Source: Syntrophales bacterium | GTDB taxonomy: Bacteria; Desulfobacterota; Syntrophia; Syntrophales; UBA2251 | Assembly (NCBI GenBank): GCA_023230905.1 | Contig: JALNWL010000006.1 | Coordinates: forward strand, 1-34,447 | Length of the DNA stretch: 34,447 nucleotides | Direction of reading: 5' to 3' | Shown: piece after piece, positions 14,900 through 22,234 of the stretch | Position numbering within the stretch: the first letter of the stretch is position 1 | Layout of the letters: each line of letters starts with the position of its first letter | Program-made: the position numbers and the translations under genes | Notes under the pieces: model-generated | What the model was told of the DNA's origin: nothing | Database searches by the model: none | Seen by the model: only the letters and a program-made list of their open reading frames with translations

Positions 14900-15298
14900 C
14901 TACATCTCCGGCGCCAGGGCCTTGACCTTGAGCACGTCGTCGCCGATCTCCATGCGGGGTGCGTCCGCCCAGAGGCGCTCCAGCCCGTAAAACTCCCGAA
15001 TCGGTTCGTAGAAGATGTGGAGGATGAAGTCCCCGTAATCGATCAGGACCCACTGAGCGACGCTTTCCCCCTCCACGCCGAGGGGAAGGAGCCCGGATTT
15101 CTTTTTGAGCGTTTCCTGCGCGAAGGCGGCGATGGCCTGGACCTGCCGGTCCGAGGCGCCGCTGCACAGGATAAAGTAGTCGGCGATGGACGACAGGTTC
15201 TGGACGTTGAGAAGAACGAGATTCCGTGCTTTGTGCTCCAGGATGGCGTTGAGACAGGTGAGGACGGCACTGTGGACCTTGTCGGTTTTTACGGTCAA
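14900..15298 (-). CDS. rsfS: Ribosomal silencing factor RsfS
   Basis: Protein of 132 aa. Characteristic RsfS segments are DYFILCSGASDRQVQAIA, GVEGESVAQWVLIDYGDFILHIF and REFYGLERLWADAP. RsfS binds uL14 on the 50S subunit and blocks subunit joining when nutrients are short. The start is TTG at 15298: CGGGAGGT lies about five bases upstream, and the protein then has the usual family length. An ATG at 15340 would add 14 residues but lies inside the -10 box of a good promoter, so it cannot be the start; the ATG at 15322 would leave almost no leader and has no ribosome site. It heads the run rsfS-comF-rfaE2-MFS. Confidence 0.9.
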   Translation of the reverse strand: MTVKTDKVHSAVLTCLNAILEHKARNLVLLNVQNLSSIADYFILCSGASDRQVQAIAAFAQETLKKKSGLLPLGVEGESVAQWVLIDYGDFILHIFYEPIREFYGLERLWADAPRMEIGDDVLKVKALAPEM

Positions 15299-15335
15299 TC
15301 GGACCTCCCGGTAAATTTGCATTAACTGGCTGATT

Positions 15336-15364
15336 TTCATAACAGAAGGGAAGGGGGGTGTCAA
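15336..15364 (-). promoter_or_regulatory. Sigma-70 promoter of the rsfS operon
   Basis: Minus strand TTGACA (15364-15359), 17-bp spacer, TATGAA (15341-15336). The predicted start near 15329 leaves about 30 nt to the TTG codon, including GGGAGG. Confidence 0.65.
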
Positions 15365-15444
15365 TGAAAAATGGCGATTGTACAAAGGGGGGGCGTATGA
15401 TAAACGAAAGTCCACCCGCGAACGGCAATAGAGAGAAGGTCAAG

Positions 15445-16257
15445 ATGACGTCGTCTGTCCTGAAGCACGTCCAGGTCCATGTCCCCTTTCCCATGCTCAA
15501 GGAGAAGCTCCTCTCCATGGTTGTCCGGGAACGCGTCCATCCCGAGATCGGGTTCTCCCACGTCGCCTTGGACGGGTATTCCCGCGCCGACTTCGCCGCC
15601 GTTGCGGAGCGCCTGGTCGGCGAGGGACTTCCGGTCACGCTGCACGCCCCCTTCGTCGATCTGCGTCCCGGGGCGCTCGATCCCGAAATCCGGCGCGTCA
15701 CGGCCGCCCGGCTTCAGCAGGTATTCGATCTCGCGCCCCTGTTCCGGCCGCGCTCCATTGTCTGCCACCCCTCCTTCGATATCCGCTATTACGTCACGGC
15801 GGAGCGCCTCTGGCTCGAGCACAGCGTGGAGACGTGGCGCGCGTTTCTCCCCCAGGCCGAACAGATGGGGACGATCATCGCCCTGGAGAACGTCTACGAA
15901 CGGGACCCGCAGGAACTGGAGCGGCTGCTCGCGGCCCTGCCATCGGAGCGCGTCTGCTGCTGCTTCGATACGGGGCATTTCAACGCCTTCGCCACGACGC
16001 CCCTTGACCGGTGGATCGTCTCCCTGGGCGACCGGATCGGTCAGCTCCACATCCACGACAACCACGGCCGGATGGACGAGCACCTGCCGGTCGGCGAGGG
16101 GACCTTTCCCTTTGCCGAATTTTTCCGGAGGCTCCGGGAACGGGGGCGGCGACCGATCATCACCATCGAGGCCCACTCCGAGAAGAACCTCTGGCGGGCG
16201 GTGAAGAATCTGGAGGACATGAACCTGCTGGCGATTCTGGAGACGGATCCGTGCTGA
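15445..16257 (+). CDS. Xylose-isomerase-like TIM-barrel protein (AP endonuclease 2 superfamily)
   Basis: Protein of 270 aa. Conserved metal-site segments run through the barrel: LHAPFVDL, CHPSFD, ALENVYE, CFDTGHFN, LHIHDN and TIEAH, matching the sugar phosphate isomerase/epimerase group that shares its fold with endonuclease IV. A role in isomerising a sugar or polyol is the default reading; endonuclease activity is less likely without the full endonuclease IV pattern. The substrate is unknown. The start at 15445 follows GAGAAGG; an ATG at 15397 with AAAGGGGG is an alternative and would add 16 residues. Its stop overlaps the GTG of the permease gene by 7 bp, so it is likely co-translated with the transporter genes. 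Confidence 0.8.
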   Translation: MTSSVLKHVQVHVPFPMLKEKLLSMVVRERVHPEIGFSHVALDGYSRADFAAVAERLVGEGLPVTLHAPFVDLRPGALDPEIRRVTAARLQQVFDLAPLFRPRSIVCHPSFDIRYYVTAERLWLEHSVETWRAFLPQAEQMGTIIALENVYERDPQELERLLAALPSERVCCCFDTGHFNAFATTPLDRWIVSLGDRIGQLHIHDNHGRMDEHLPVGEGTFPFAEFFRRLRERGRRPIITIEAHSEKNLWRAVKNLEDMNLLAILETDPC

Positions 16258-17225
16258 TCTATCTGGGTAAGAGGCTCCTGTTCATGGCGCCGATGCTCGT
16301 CGGCATCACGATCATCTGTTTTGCCGTGATGCACCTGGCGCCCGGATCGCCGACCGACCTCCAGACCCAGATGAACCCCCGGGCCTCCGCCGAGGCGAAG
16401 GAGCGCCTCCGGGCCCTGTACGACCTCGACAAGCCGCTCACCCAGCAGTACTGGTTGTGGGTCAAGAAGCTCGCCGTCCTGGATTTGGGCCGCTCCTTCT
16501 CGCCGGACCGCCGGCCCGTGAGCGACAAGATCCTGGAGCGCCTGCCGATCACCATCACCCTGAACGTCCTGTCGCTCCTGCTGATCGTCGCGATCGCCAT
16601 CCCCATCGGCGTGCTGGCGGCGGTGCACCAGGACGCCTGGTTCGACCGGGCGACGAGCGTCTTCGTCTTCATCGGATTCGCCATGCCGACCTTCTGGCTC
16701 GCGCTCCTGCTGATGATCCTGTTCGGCATCCACCTGGGGTGGCTGCCCATCTCCGGAATCCGCTCGCTCAACGCCGAATACATGCGGCCCGCCGCCGCCT
16801 TCTGGGACCTGATCCGGCACCTGATCCTCCCCGTGCTCCTGTCCGCCTTCGGGGGACTGGCCGGCCTGTCGCGCTACATGCGGGCGAACATGCTGGAGGT
16901 GATCCGCCAGGACTACATCATGACGGCGCGGGCCAAGGGGCTTTCCGAGCGGACCGTGATCTACCGCCACGCCCTGCGCAACGCCCTTTTGCCGGTGATC
17001 ACCATCCTGGGGCTGTCCGTCCCGGGGCTGATCGGCGGAAGCGTCATCTTCGAGACCATCTTTGCCATTCCGGGGATGGGGCAACTGTTCTACATGTCGG
17101 TCATGGCGCGTGACTATCCCGTCGTCATGGGGATCCTGTTCATCGGGGCGGTGCTGACGCTCCTGGGCAACCTGATCGCGGACGTCTCCTACGCCCTGGC
17201 CGACCCGCGTATCCGGGTGGCGTGA
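16251..17225 (+). CDS. ABC transporter permease, OppB/DppB type
   Basis: Protein of 324 aa. The N-terminus YLGKRLLFMAPMLVGITIICF is the usual first helix of DppB-like proteins, followed by a periplasmic loop (GSPTDLQTQ...LYDLDKPLTQQYW). Five further hydrophobic segments follow, plus the EAA loop (RQDYIMTARAKGLSERTVIYRHALRNALLP) that contacts the ATPase. It forms a membrane heterodimer with the next gene product for uptake of peptides, nickel or other solutes. The start is GTG at 16251, inside the end of the TIM-barrel gene. No substrate-binding protein or ATPase gene lies next to it in the window, so the substrate is open. Confidence 0.9.
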   Translation: MLIYLGKRLLFMAPMLVGITIICFAVMHLAPGSPTDLQTQMNPRASAEAKERLRALYDLDKPLTQQYWLWVKKLAVLDLGRSFSPDRRPVSDKILERLPITITLNVLSLLLIVAIAIPIGVLAAVHQDAWFDRATSVFVFIGFAMPTFWLALLLMILFGIHLGWLPISGIRSLNAEYMRPAAAFWDLIRHLILPVLLSAFGGLAGLSRYMRANMLEVIRQDYIMTARAKGLSERTVIYRHALRNALLPVITILGLSVPGLIGGSVIFETIFAIPGMGQLFYMSVMARDYPVVMGILFIGAVLTLLGNLIADVSYALADPRIRVA

Positions 17226-17235
17226 GGGAGAGACC

Positions 17236-18066
17236 ATGAGATCGGATTTCTGGCGAAGATTTCTGGAGAACCGGATGGCCGTCGCGGGGAGCGTCGTCGT
17301 GCTCGCCCTCTTCGTCGTCTCCCTCTTCGCCCCATGGCTCGCCCCCTACGACCCGAGCGCCATCGATCTCGACAGGGTCCTGATGCCGCCCTCGGGCGAC
17401 CACTGGCTGGGGACGGACCCGCTCGGCCGCGACGTTCTGTCGCGGATGAGCTGGGGCGCGCGCATCTCGCTCAAGGTCGGGTTTATCGCCACGGGGATCG
17501 CCATCCTCATCGGGGCCGTTCTGGGGGCGATGGCGGGGTACTACGGCGGCTGGACCGACGCCCTCATCATGCGCTTCGTGGACATTATGCTGTGTTTCCC
17601 CGCCTTCTTCCTGATCCTCGCGGTCATCGCCGTCCTCGAACCCTCCATCTGGAACATCATGCTGATCATCGGCGTCACCGGCTGGATGGGGATCACGCGC
17701 CTCGTGCGCGCCGACTTCATCTCGCTCAAGGAGCGGGATTTCGTCCTCGCCGCCCGGGTGATCGGGGCGAGCGACCTCAGGATCATCTTCGTCCACATCC
17801 TGCCGAACGCGATGGCCTCCATCCTTGTGGCCGCCACGCTCGGCGTCGCCGGGGCGATCCTCACGGAGTCGGCCCTGAGTTTCCTCGGGATCGGCGTTCA
17901 GCCCCCGACGCCGAGTTGGGGGAACATCCTCACGGCGGGCAAGGACAATATCGACATCGCCTGGTGGCTCTCCCTGTATCCGGGGCTGGCCATTCTCGTA
18001 ACCGTCCTGGGGTACAATCTGCTGGGCGAAGGCCTGCGGGACGCCCTGGATCCACGCCTTCGCTGA
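17236..18066 (+). CDS. ABC transporter permease, OppC/DppC type
   Basis: Protein of 276 aa, the usual length. It has the DppC N-terminal helix (NRMAVAGSVVVLALFVVSLFAPWLAPYDP in essence), then HWLGTDPLGRDVLSRMSWGARISL and the EAA loop (KERDFVLAARVIGASDLRIIFVHILPNAMA). The C-terminus LGYNLLGEGLRDALDPRLR is intact. It pairs with the OppB-type protein encoded 10 bp upstream. The ATG at 17236 has GAGGGAG just before it. The ATPases OppD/OppF and a binding protein normally complete such an operon, but here a histidine kinase gene follows after 50 bp. Confidence 0.9.
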   Translation: MRSDFWRRFLENRMAVAGSVVVLALFVVSLFAPWLAPYDPSAIDLDRVLMPPSGDHWLGTDPLGRDVLSRMSWGARISLKVGFIATGIAILIGAVLGAMAGYYGGWTDALIMRFVDIMLCFPAFFLILAVIAVLEPSIWNIMLIIGVTGWMGITRLVRADFISLKERDFVLAARVIGASDLRIIFVHILPNAMASILVAATLGVAGAILTESALSFLGIGVQPPTPSWGNILTAGKDNIDIAWWLSLYPGLAILVTVLGYNLLGEGLRDALDPRLR

Positions 18067-18116
18067 CGGTTTTCGGCCGTCGACGCGGCGGCCCCCGCTT
18101 CCGAAAGAGGTTCGAA

Positions 18117-19802
18117 ATGGCAACCAATCCACGCCCCGCATCCCGCGGCCGGACGCGCCGCCTGGAAGAGAGCCTGGCGCTCAAGAACAGCCTGCTGACG
18201 CACATCGGCGAGATCACCGCGCTCCTCACCGAGCAGCCCGATCTGGACCGCGTCTTCGACAAGATCCTCGTCCGGGTGATGACGGGGCTGCGCTTCGATC
18301 GCGCCGTCATCATGCTCCTGAGCGACGACGGCGCCCGGCTGGAATGCAAGTGCATCAAGGGGTTCACCCCCGAGGGGGAGCGGCTGGCCTGGGCGAACCC
18401 CTTTTACCTGCACCGGGACGACTGCTACGAAACTCGGGTGATCCGCACCGGCCAGCCCGTCGTTCTCCAGGACACCTCCGGCGATCCGACGGAGACGGAC
18501 ATGGACCGGCTGATCAACCGGCATCACATCCGTCAGGGGCAGGAGCGGAAATCCCTGATCTACGTGCCGCTCAAGTTCAAAGGCAAGATCCTAGGATTCA
18601 TCGGCGGCGACCGCTTCCGCACCCGAATGGAGATCACCCCGGACGAGGTCGAGGCCATGGTGATCTTCGCCAATCACGCCTCGATCGTCATCGAGAACAC
18701 CCGGCTGGACAAGGAGCGGCGCGACAAGCAGAGCCTCCTGGAAGGGGTGATCAAATCCTCCATCAACGGGATCATCGTCAGCGACATCCGGGGCAACATC
18801 CTGCATATCAATCCCAAGGCGGAGGAGATGGCCGGCATCACGCAGGCGGAGGCGCGGGGCATTCTCGCCCAGGAGCTTTCGGACCTGGACGAGGAGGAGC
18901 GACAGCGCCTTTACCAGGTCTTCAAGAACAAGGAGAACATCAGCCACTACGAGCGCATGCACACCCGCCGCGACGGGCAGCGCCTCGTCGTCTCCCTGAG
19001 TTGCTTTCCGGTTATCGACGAGAACGACCGGACGCTGGGCGTGGTGACGGAGTTCACCGACGTCACGGAAAAGAAGCGCATGGACGACTATTACGTCCGC
19101 CTGGAGAAATTCGCCGCCCTCGGGCACATCGCCTCCGCCATCGCGCACGAAATCCGCAACCCGCTGGCGGGCATCGCCGCCACCGTTCAGAACCTGGAGG
19201 TGGACTGTGAGGAGGGGAGCCCCCAGAAAACCGATCTCCGGAACATCATCCACGAGGTGGACCGCCTGGAAAAGCTCCTGCGCGACATCCTCGGCCTCGC
19301 CCGCCCGCTGCCCCTGCAGATGGAAGAGCTCAAGGTCCGCGATCTCCTCGATTCGACCCTGAGTCTGGTCAAAAAGGAGGCGTCCAAACGGGCCATCGCG
19401 ATCCGCACGGCGTTTCCCCATCCGGAGATCCTCATCCGGGCGGATGCGGGGCGCTTGCGGCAGGTGTTCCTGAACCTGACCCTGAACGCCATGGAGGCCA
19501 TCGACACGACGGGCGAAATCGCCGTCACCACGGCGACGCAGGCCGACGAGAAGGGCCGGCCCGAACGGCTCGTCATCAGCTTCAGGGATGACGGTCCCGG
19601 CATCCCCCCCGGACACCTGAACAAGATCTTCGACCCCTTCTTCACGACGAAGAAGGTCGGCACCGGCCTGGGCCTCGCCGTCTGTCAGCGCATCATCCAG
19701 GACCACGACGGCATGATCGAGGTGGAGAGCCGCGAGAACGCCGGCGCCACCTTCCGCATCACCCTGCCGGTTCTGACGGGAGCGCTTGAAGGGCGGGGCT
19801 GA
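18117..19802 (+). CDS. Soluble GAF-PAS sensor histidine kinase
   Basis: Protein of 561 aa without membrane helices, so cytoplasmic. Domains: coiled start (10-30), GAF (about 35-195, with PLKFKGKILGFIGGD), PAS (about 205-320, with INGIIVSDIRGNILHINPKAEEMAG), HisKA (about 330-395, phospho-acceptor H344 in AHEIRNPL) and HATPase (about 440-555, N box NLTLNAMEAI, G1 DDGPGIP, F box FDPFFTTK, G2 GTGLGLA). It resembles NtrB/AtoS-like kinases that pair with sigma-54 response regulators. No regulator is adjacent; the NtrC-type regulator at 33521 is a possible partner. It is 50 bp after the permease and may be co-transcribed. The start is set by AGAGG upstream of 18117; the long open frame before it overlaps the permease gene and is not used. 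Confidence 0.9.
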   Translation: MATNPRPASRGRTRRLEESLALKNSLLTHIGEITALLTEQPDLDRVFDKILVRVMTGLRFDRAVIMLLSDDGARLECKCIKGFTPEGERLAWANPFYLHRDDCYETRVIRTGQPVVLQDTSGDPTETDMDRLINRHHIRQGQERKSLIYVPLKFKGKILGFIGGDRFRTRMEITPDEVEAMVIFANHASIVIENTRLDKERRDKQSLLEGVIKSSINGIIVSDIRGNILHINPKAEEMAGITQAEARGILAQELSDLDEEERQRLYQVFKNKENISHYERMHTRRDGQRLVVSLSCFPVIDENDRTLGVVTEFTDVTEKKRMDDYYVRLEKFAALGHIASAIAHEIRNPLAGIAATVQNLEVDCEEGSPQKTDLRNIIHEVDRLEKLLRDILGLARPLPLQMEELKVRDLLDSTLSLVKKEASKRAIAIRTAFPHPEILIRADAGRLRQVFLNLTLNAMEAIDTTGEIAVTTATQADEKGRPERLVISFRDDGPGIPPGHLNKIFDPFFTTKKVGTGLGLAVCQRIIQDHDGMIEVESRENAGATFRITLPVLTGALEGRG

Positions 19803-19803
19803 T

Positions 19804-19873
19804 CGGCAGGGACGACTTTTCCGTCCTGCCGCGCACGGGTTTACACGTCCGGCAATGGTCAGGCCCTGCCGGA
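19804..19873. terminator. Two hairpins between convergent genes
   Basis: CGGCAGG...CCTGCCG (19804-19831, with TTTT in its loop region) and TCCGGCA...TGCCGGA (19848-19873) lie in the 81-bp gap between the kinase and the convergent 116-aa gene. Neither has a classical T-run, so bidirectional termination is only likely from position. Confidence 0.4.
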
Positions 19874-19883
19874 CCGGCGCTGT

Positions 19884-20234
19884 CTACTGTCCGGGGAGGA
19901 CGATTCGGGAGGCTTCCTGACGCTCCATTTCCTTGGCCTCGGCAATCATGGCTTTGACCGCGGCCTCGATGGCGTCGGGTAGCCTGGCCGCCGCCTCGGC
20001 GAGCGTCTTCGCCCCTTCGATGATGCATTGAACCGGAATCGGTCCGCTCGGGGACATGAGCTGGGCCATCCCGGTAAAAAGGGTCTCCCGGTTCTCGTCG
20101 GGCGAACCGTCAATCTTGACGGGGGTGAGACGCCGGATCGTCGCATAGGTTAGGTCCGTGAAGGACTCCTCCCTGTAAAGGCTGTCGGCATTGAGTTTAA
20201 TGTCCGTGATTTTAACTGCTTGAGGAGTGCTCAT
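19884..20234 (-). CDS. Conserved-type 116-aa cytoplasmic protein of unknown function
   Basis: Protein of 116 aa, no signal peptide and no membrane segment. The first 75 residues look like a compact beta-rich unit (VKITDIKLNADSLYREESFTDL, then ATIRRLTPVK, then AQLMSPSGPIPVQ). Residues 76-116 form a charged helix (ALAEAAARLPDAIEAAVKAM-like, EAKEMERQEASR). I do not recognise a named domain. The MSP-SGPIPVQ segment and the layout remind me of unnamed proteins of anaerobic Deltaproteobacteria, but that is memory, not a search result. AAAAGGAGA precedes the ATG at 20234. It is divergent from the catabolic cluster and could share its control region. Confidence 0.75.
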   Translation of the reverse strand: MSTPQAVKITDIKLNADSLYREESFTDLTYATIRRLTPVKIDGSPDENRETLFTGMAQLMSPSGPIPVQCIIEGAKTLAEAAARLPDAIEAAVKAMIAEAKEMERQEASRIVLPGQ

Positions 20235-20662
20235 CGATTGTCTCCTTTTCTTCAGAGGGGGCCGTTCATCCGGCCCGGAACCTGTTCGCAGCCTCCGTAC
20301 ATCGGATAAGGGTGAGCGGTCAAACGATATTTGACAAAGCGCCGCTTTGGACGCCTTCCCCATCGGGATCGGGTGGATTGAAACCGTCCACGCGCTGATC
20401 CGAAATCATCCACATTTCCCCCTGTATTCTCTCCGGAGCGCGCCCATGGCCCCCGGGGCGCCCGACGGGTCCGCATCGTAATCGACCAGAATAAAAGCGC
20501 ATTGAAGATTCATACGTCCCCGGGAGGCATTCCGGCGCGGGGCGGCATACCCTTTGCTCCTGCCTTCAGAACTGGACGGGCCGGTTGGAGAAACGGTGGA
20601 GGGTGCAACCGGGCAGACGGTATATTTGCATGCAGGATGATTCAGGAAAGGAGGACATTTCG
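20235..20662. other. 428-bp divergent control region upstream of the catabolic cluster
   Basis: No convincing gene here. It contains the sigma-54 promoter candidate at 20544-20558 and an inverted repeat GCGCCC...GGGCGC (20440-20445 and 20456-20461) about 85 bp upstream of it, a position suited to an enhancer-type activator site. An isolated TTGACA at 20331 has no matching -10. Confidence 0.5.
20544..20558 (+). promoter_or_regulatory. Candidate sigma-54 (-24/-12) promoter for the catabolic cluster
   Basis: GGCA (20544-20547) and TTGCT (20554-20558) place the invariant GG and GC exactly ten bases apart, as in the TGGCAC-N5-TTGCW consensus. It lies about 105 bp before the BKACE start, and an NtrC-type activator is encoded at the far end of the gene run. 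Confidence 0.55.
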
Positions 20663-21625
20663 ATGAAGAAGGAAGAGTACATGTGGGATTACCGCAATCC
20701 GTACGAGTGGATGACGAGGACGATGACGGCGAAGCTGCCGCCGATGATGATCACCTGCGCGATCACGGGCGGGGTCCAGGGCAAGGAGATGAACGAGAAT
20801 ATCCCCGAGACGGCGGAGGAGCAGGCCGACCAGGTGTACGAGGCCTACAAGGCGGGGGCCGTCTCCGTCCACATCCATGCCCGGATGCCGGAAGCCCTGT
20901 CCATGACCTCGGCCGCCGCGGAGGATTATGCGCGGGTCAACAAGATGGTCCGCGAGCGCTGCCCGGATATCATCATCAACAACACGACCGGTGGCGGCCC
21001 CTGGCTGACGACGGAGCAGCGGATGTGCTGCCTCTTCGCAGAAGAGCCCCCGGACATGGCGAGCCTGAACCTGGGCCCGTTCATGCTCAAGGTCCCCCTG
21101 AAGGACCGCAAGCCGCCCCTCAAACACCCCCGCGACGGCTATATGTTCGACGCCATCATTCCCGCGACGTACGCCGACATCAACCTGTATGCGAAGACGA
21201 TGAAGGAGAAGGGGATCAAGCCGGAGGTCGAGATCTACCACCAGGGCCAGTACTGGGTGCTCCAGGATCTGATCCGGGAGGGGAACATCGACCCGCCCTA
21301 TGTGATCCAGTTTGTCATGGGGTTCCAGACCTCGACGTATCCGACGCCGGCGAACGTCCTTTCGTTCATCAACGAACTGCCGCCGCAGTCCATGTTTGCG
21401 GTGATCGGCGTGGGACCGTTCCAGATCCCGATGAACGCGATGGGAATCATGCTGGGCGGTCACGTCCGCGTGGGGATGGAGGACAACCTGTATTTCAAGA
21501 AGGGCGAAAAGGTCAAGAACAACGCCCAGCTCGTGACGCGGGTGAAGCAGATGGCGGAGATCATGAACCGCGAAGTGGCGACGGTGGCCCAGGCGCGGGA
21601 GATGCTCGGCCTGAAAAAGAAATAA
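20663..21625 (+). CDS. Beta-keto acid cleavage enzyme family protein (BKACE, DUF849)
   Basis: Protein of 320 aa. The first metal-binding pair is in VHIHAR, MMITCAITGG is the opening strand, INNTTGGG the phosphate/CoA-facing loop, and GGHVRVGMEDNLYF holds the conserved Glu region. The prototype Kce cleaves 3-keto-5-aminohexanoate with acetyl-CoA to give acetoacetate and an aminoacyl-CoA; the wider family does the same with many beta-keto acids. After VHIHAR the usual Asp-Pro is replaced by Met-Pro, so the substrate pocket may differ. GGAAAGGAGG lies just before the ATG at 20663. It is the first gene of the cluster and could release acetoacetate from a beta-keto acid formed by the other enzymes. 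Confidence 0.88.
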   Translation: MKKEEYMWDYRNPYEWMTRTMTAKLPPMMITCAITGGVQGKEMNENIPETAEEQADQVYEAYKAGAVSVHIHARMPEALSMTSAAAEDYARVNKMVRERCPDIIINNTTGGGPWLTTEQRMCCLFAEEPPDMASLNLGPFMLKVPLKDRKPPLKHPRDGYMFDAIIPATYADINLYAKTMKEKGIKPEVEIYHQGQYWVLQDLIREGNIDPPYVIQFVMGFQTSTYPTPANVLSFINELPPQSMFAVIGVGPFQIPMNAMGIMLGGHVRVGMEDNLYFKKGEKVKNNAQLVTRVKQMAEIMNREVATVAQAREMLGLKKK

Positions 21626-21755
21626 ATCCCTCGGGATCGCACCAGGACGGAGGATCGTTCTTAAGGCGCCGAGATTCAGATGACCGGCGCAGTGCGGGTG
21701 TTTGTCCGGTCCATGGACGGCAACCGGGGGTTCAATCAGCGATATGGGAGGTGTT

Positions 21756-22214
21756 ATGGCGAAGGCAAGGCGGAAAGCCAGGAATGTGGTGTACGCGGGC
21801 CGCATCAAGGTTCCCTATGCGTGGAGTGTCGGGGCGACGGGAAGCCGGTTTCTGACCGCCCTCAGGGATGACCAGGAGATCTGGGGTGTCAAGTGCCCCA
21901 AGTGCAAGCGCGTCTATGTATACCCGATCAAGAACTGTGGAGAGTGTTTCGTCCCTACGGAGCAGTGGGTCAAGGTGGCGAACGTCGGGACACTCGAGTC
22001 CTTTACGGTGGTGCACTACAAGCACGACATGCAGCCCCGCAAGCGCCCGCTGATCTACGGTCTCGTCAAACTCGACGGCACCGACGGCGCCCTGCTGCAC
22101 CTGATCGGCGGCGTCGAACCGGCCAAGATCAAGCTCGGCATGCGCATGAAGGCGGTTTTTGCCCGCCAGCGGGCAGGCTCGATCCTCGACATCCAACACT
22201 TTGCTCCGGCATAG
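21756..22214 (+). CDS. DUF35 zinc-ribbon/OB-fold acyl-CoA-binding partner protein, first copy
   Basis: Protein of 152 aa. A rubredoxin-like zinc ribbon CPKC-x10-CGEC (residues of about 48-65) is followed by an OB-fold (VGTLESFTVVHYKH to the C-terminus DIQHFAPA). DUF35 proteins are partners of thiolase-fold enzymes: BbsA with BbsB in anaerobic toluene degradation, ChsH2 with Ltp2 in steroid side-chain retro-aldol cleavage, and the archaeal thiolase/HMG-CoA-synthase complex. They help bind or channel acyl-CoA. GGGAGG precedes the ATG at 21756. The thiolase-like gene follows after 20 bp, so they probably form a complex. Confidence 0.88.
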   Translation: MAKARRKARNVVYAGRIKVPYAWSVGATGSRFLTALRDDQEIWGVKCPKCKRVYVYPIKNCGECFVPTEQWVKVANVGTLESFTVVHYKHDMQPRKRPLIYGLVKLDGTDGALLHLIGGVEPAKIKLGMRMKAVFARQRAGSILDIQHFAPA

Positions 22215-22234
22215 ACTCACGGAGGGGGAAAACT

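Noticed and set aside
17334..18116. Long open extension upstream of the histidine kinase
   Set aside because: It overlaps the OppC-type permease in another frame and contains no domain; AGAGG before 18117 supports the short start.
20331..20359. TTGACA as a sigma-70 promoter for the BKACE gene
   Set aside because: No -10-like sequence is found at 16-18 bp spacing (CTTCCC at 17 bp).
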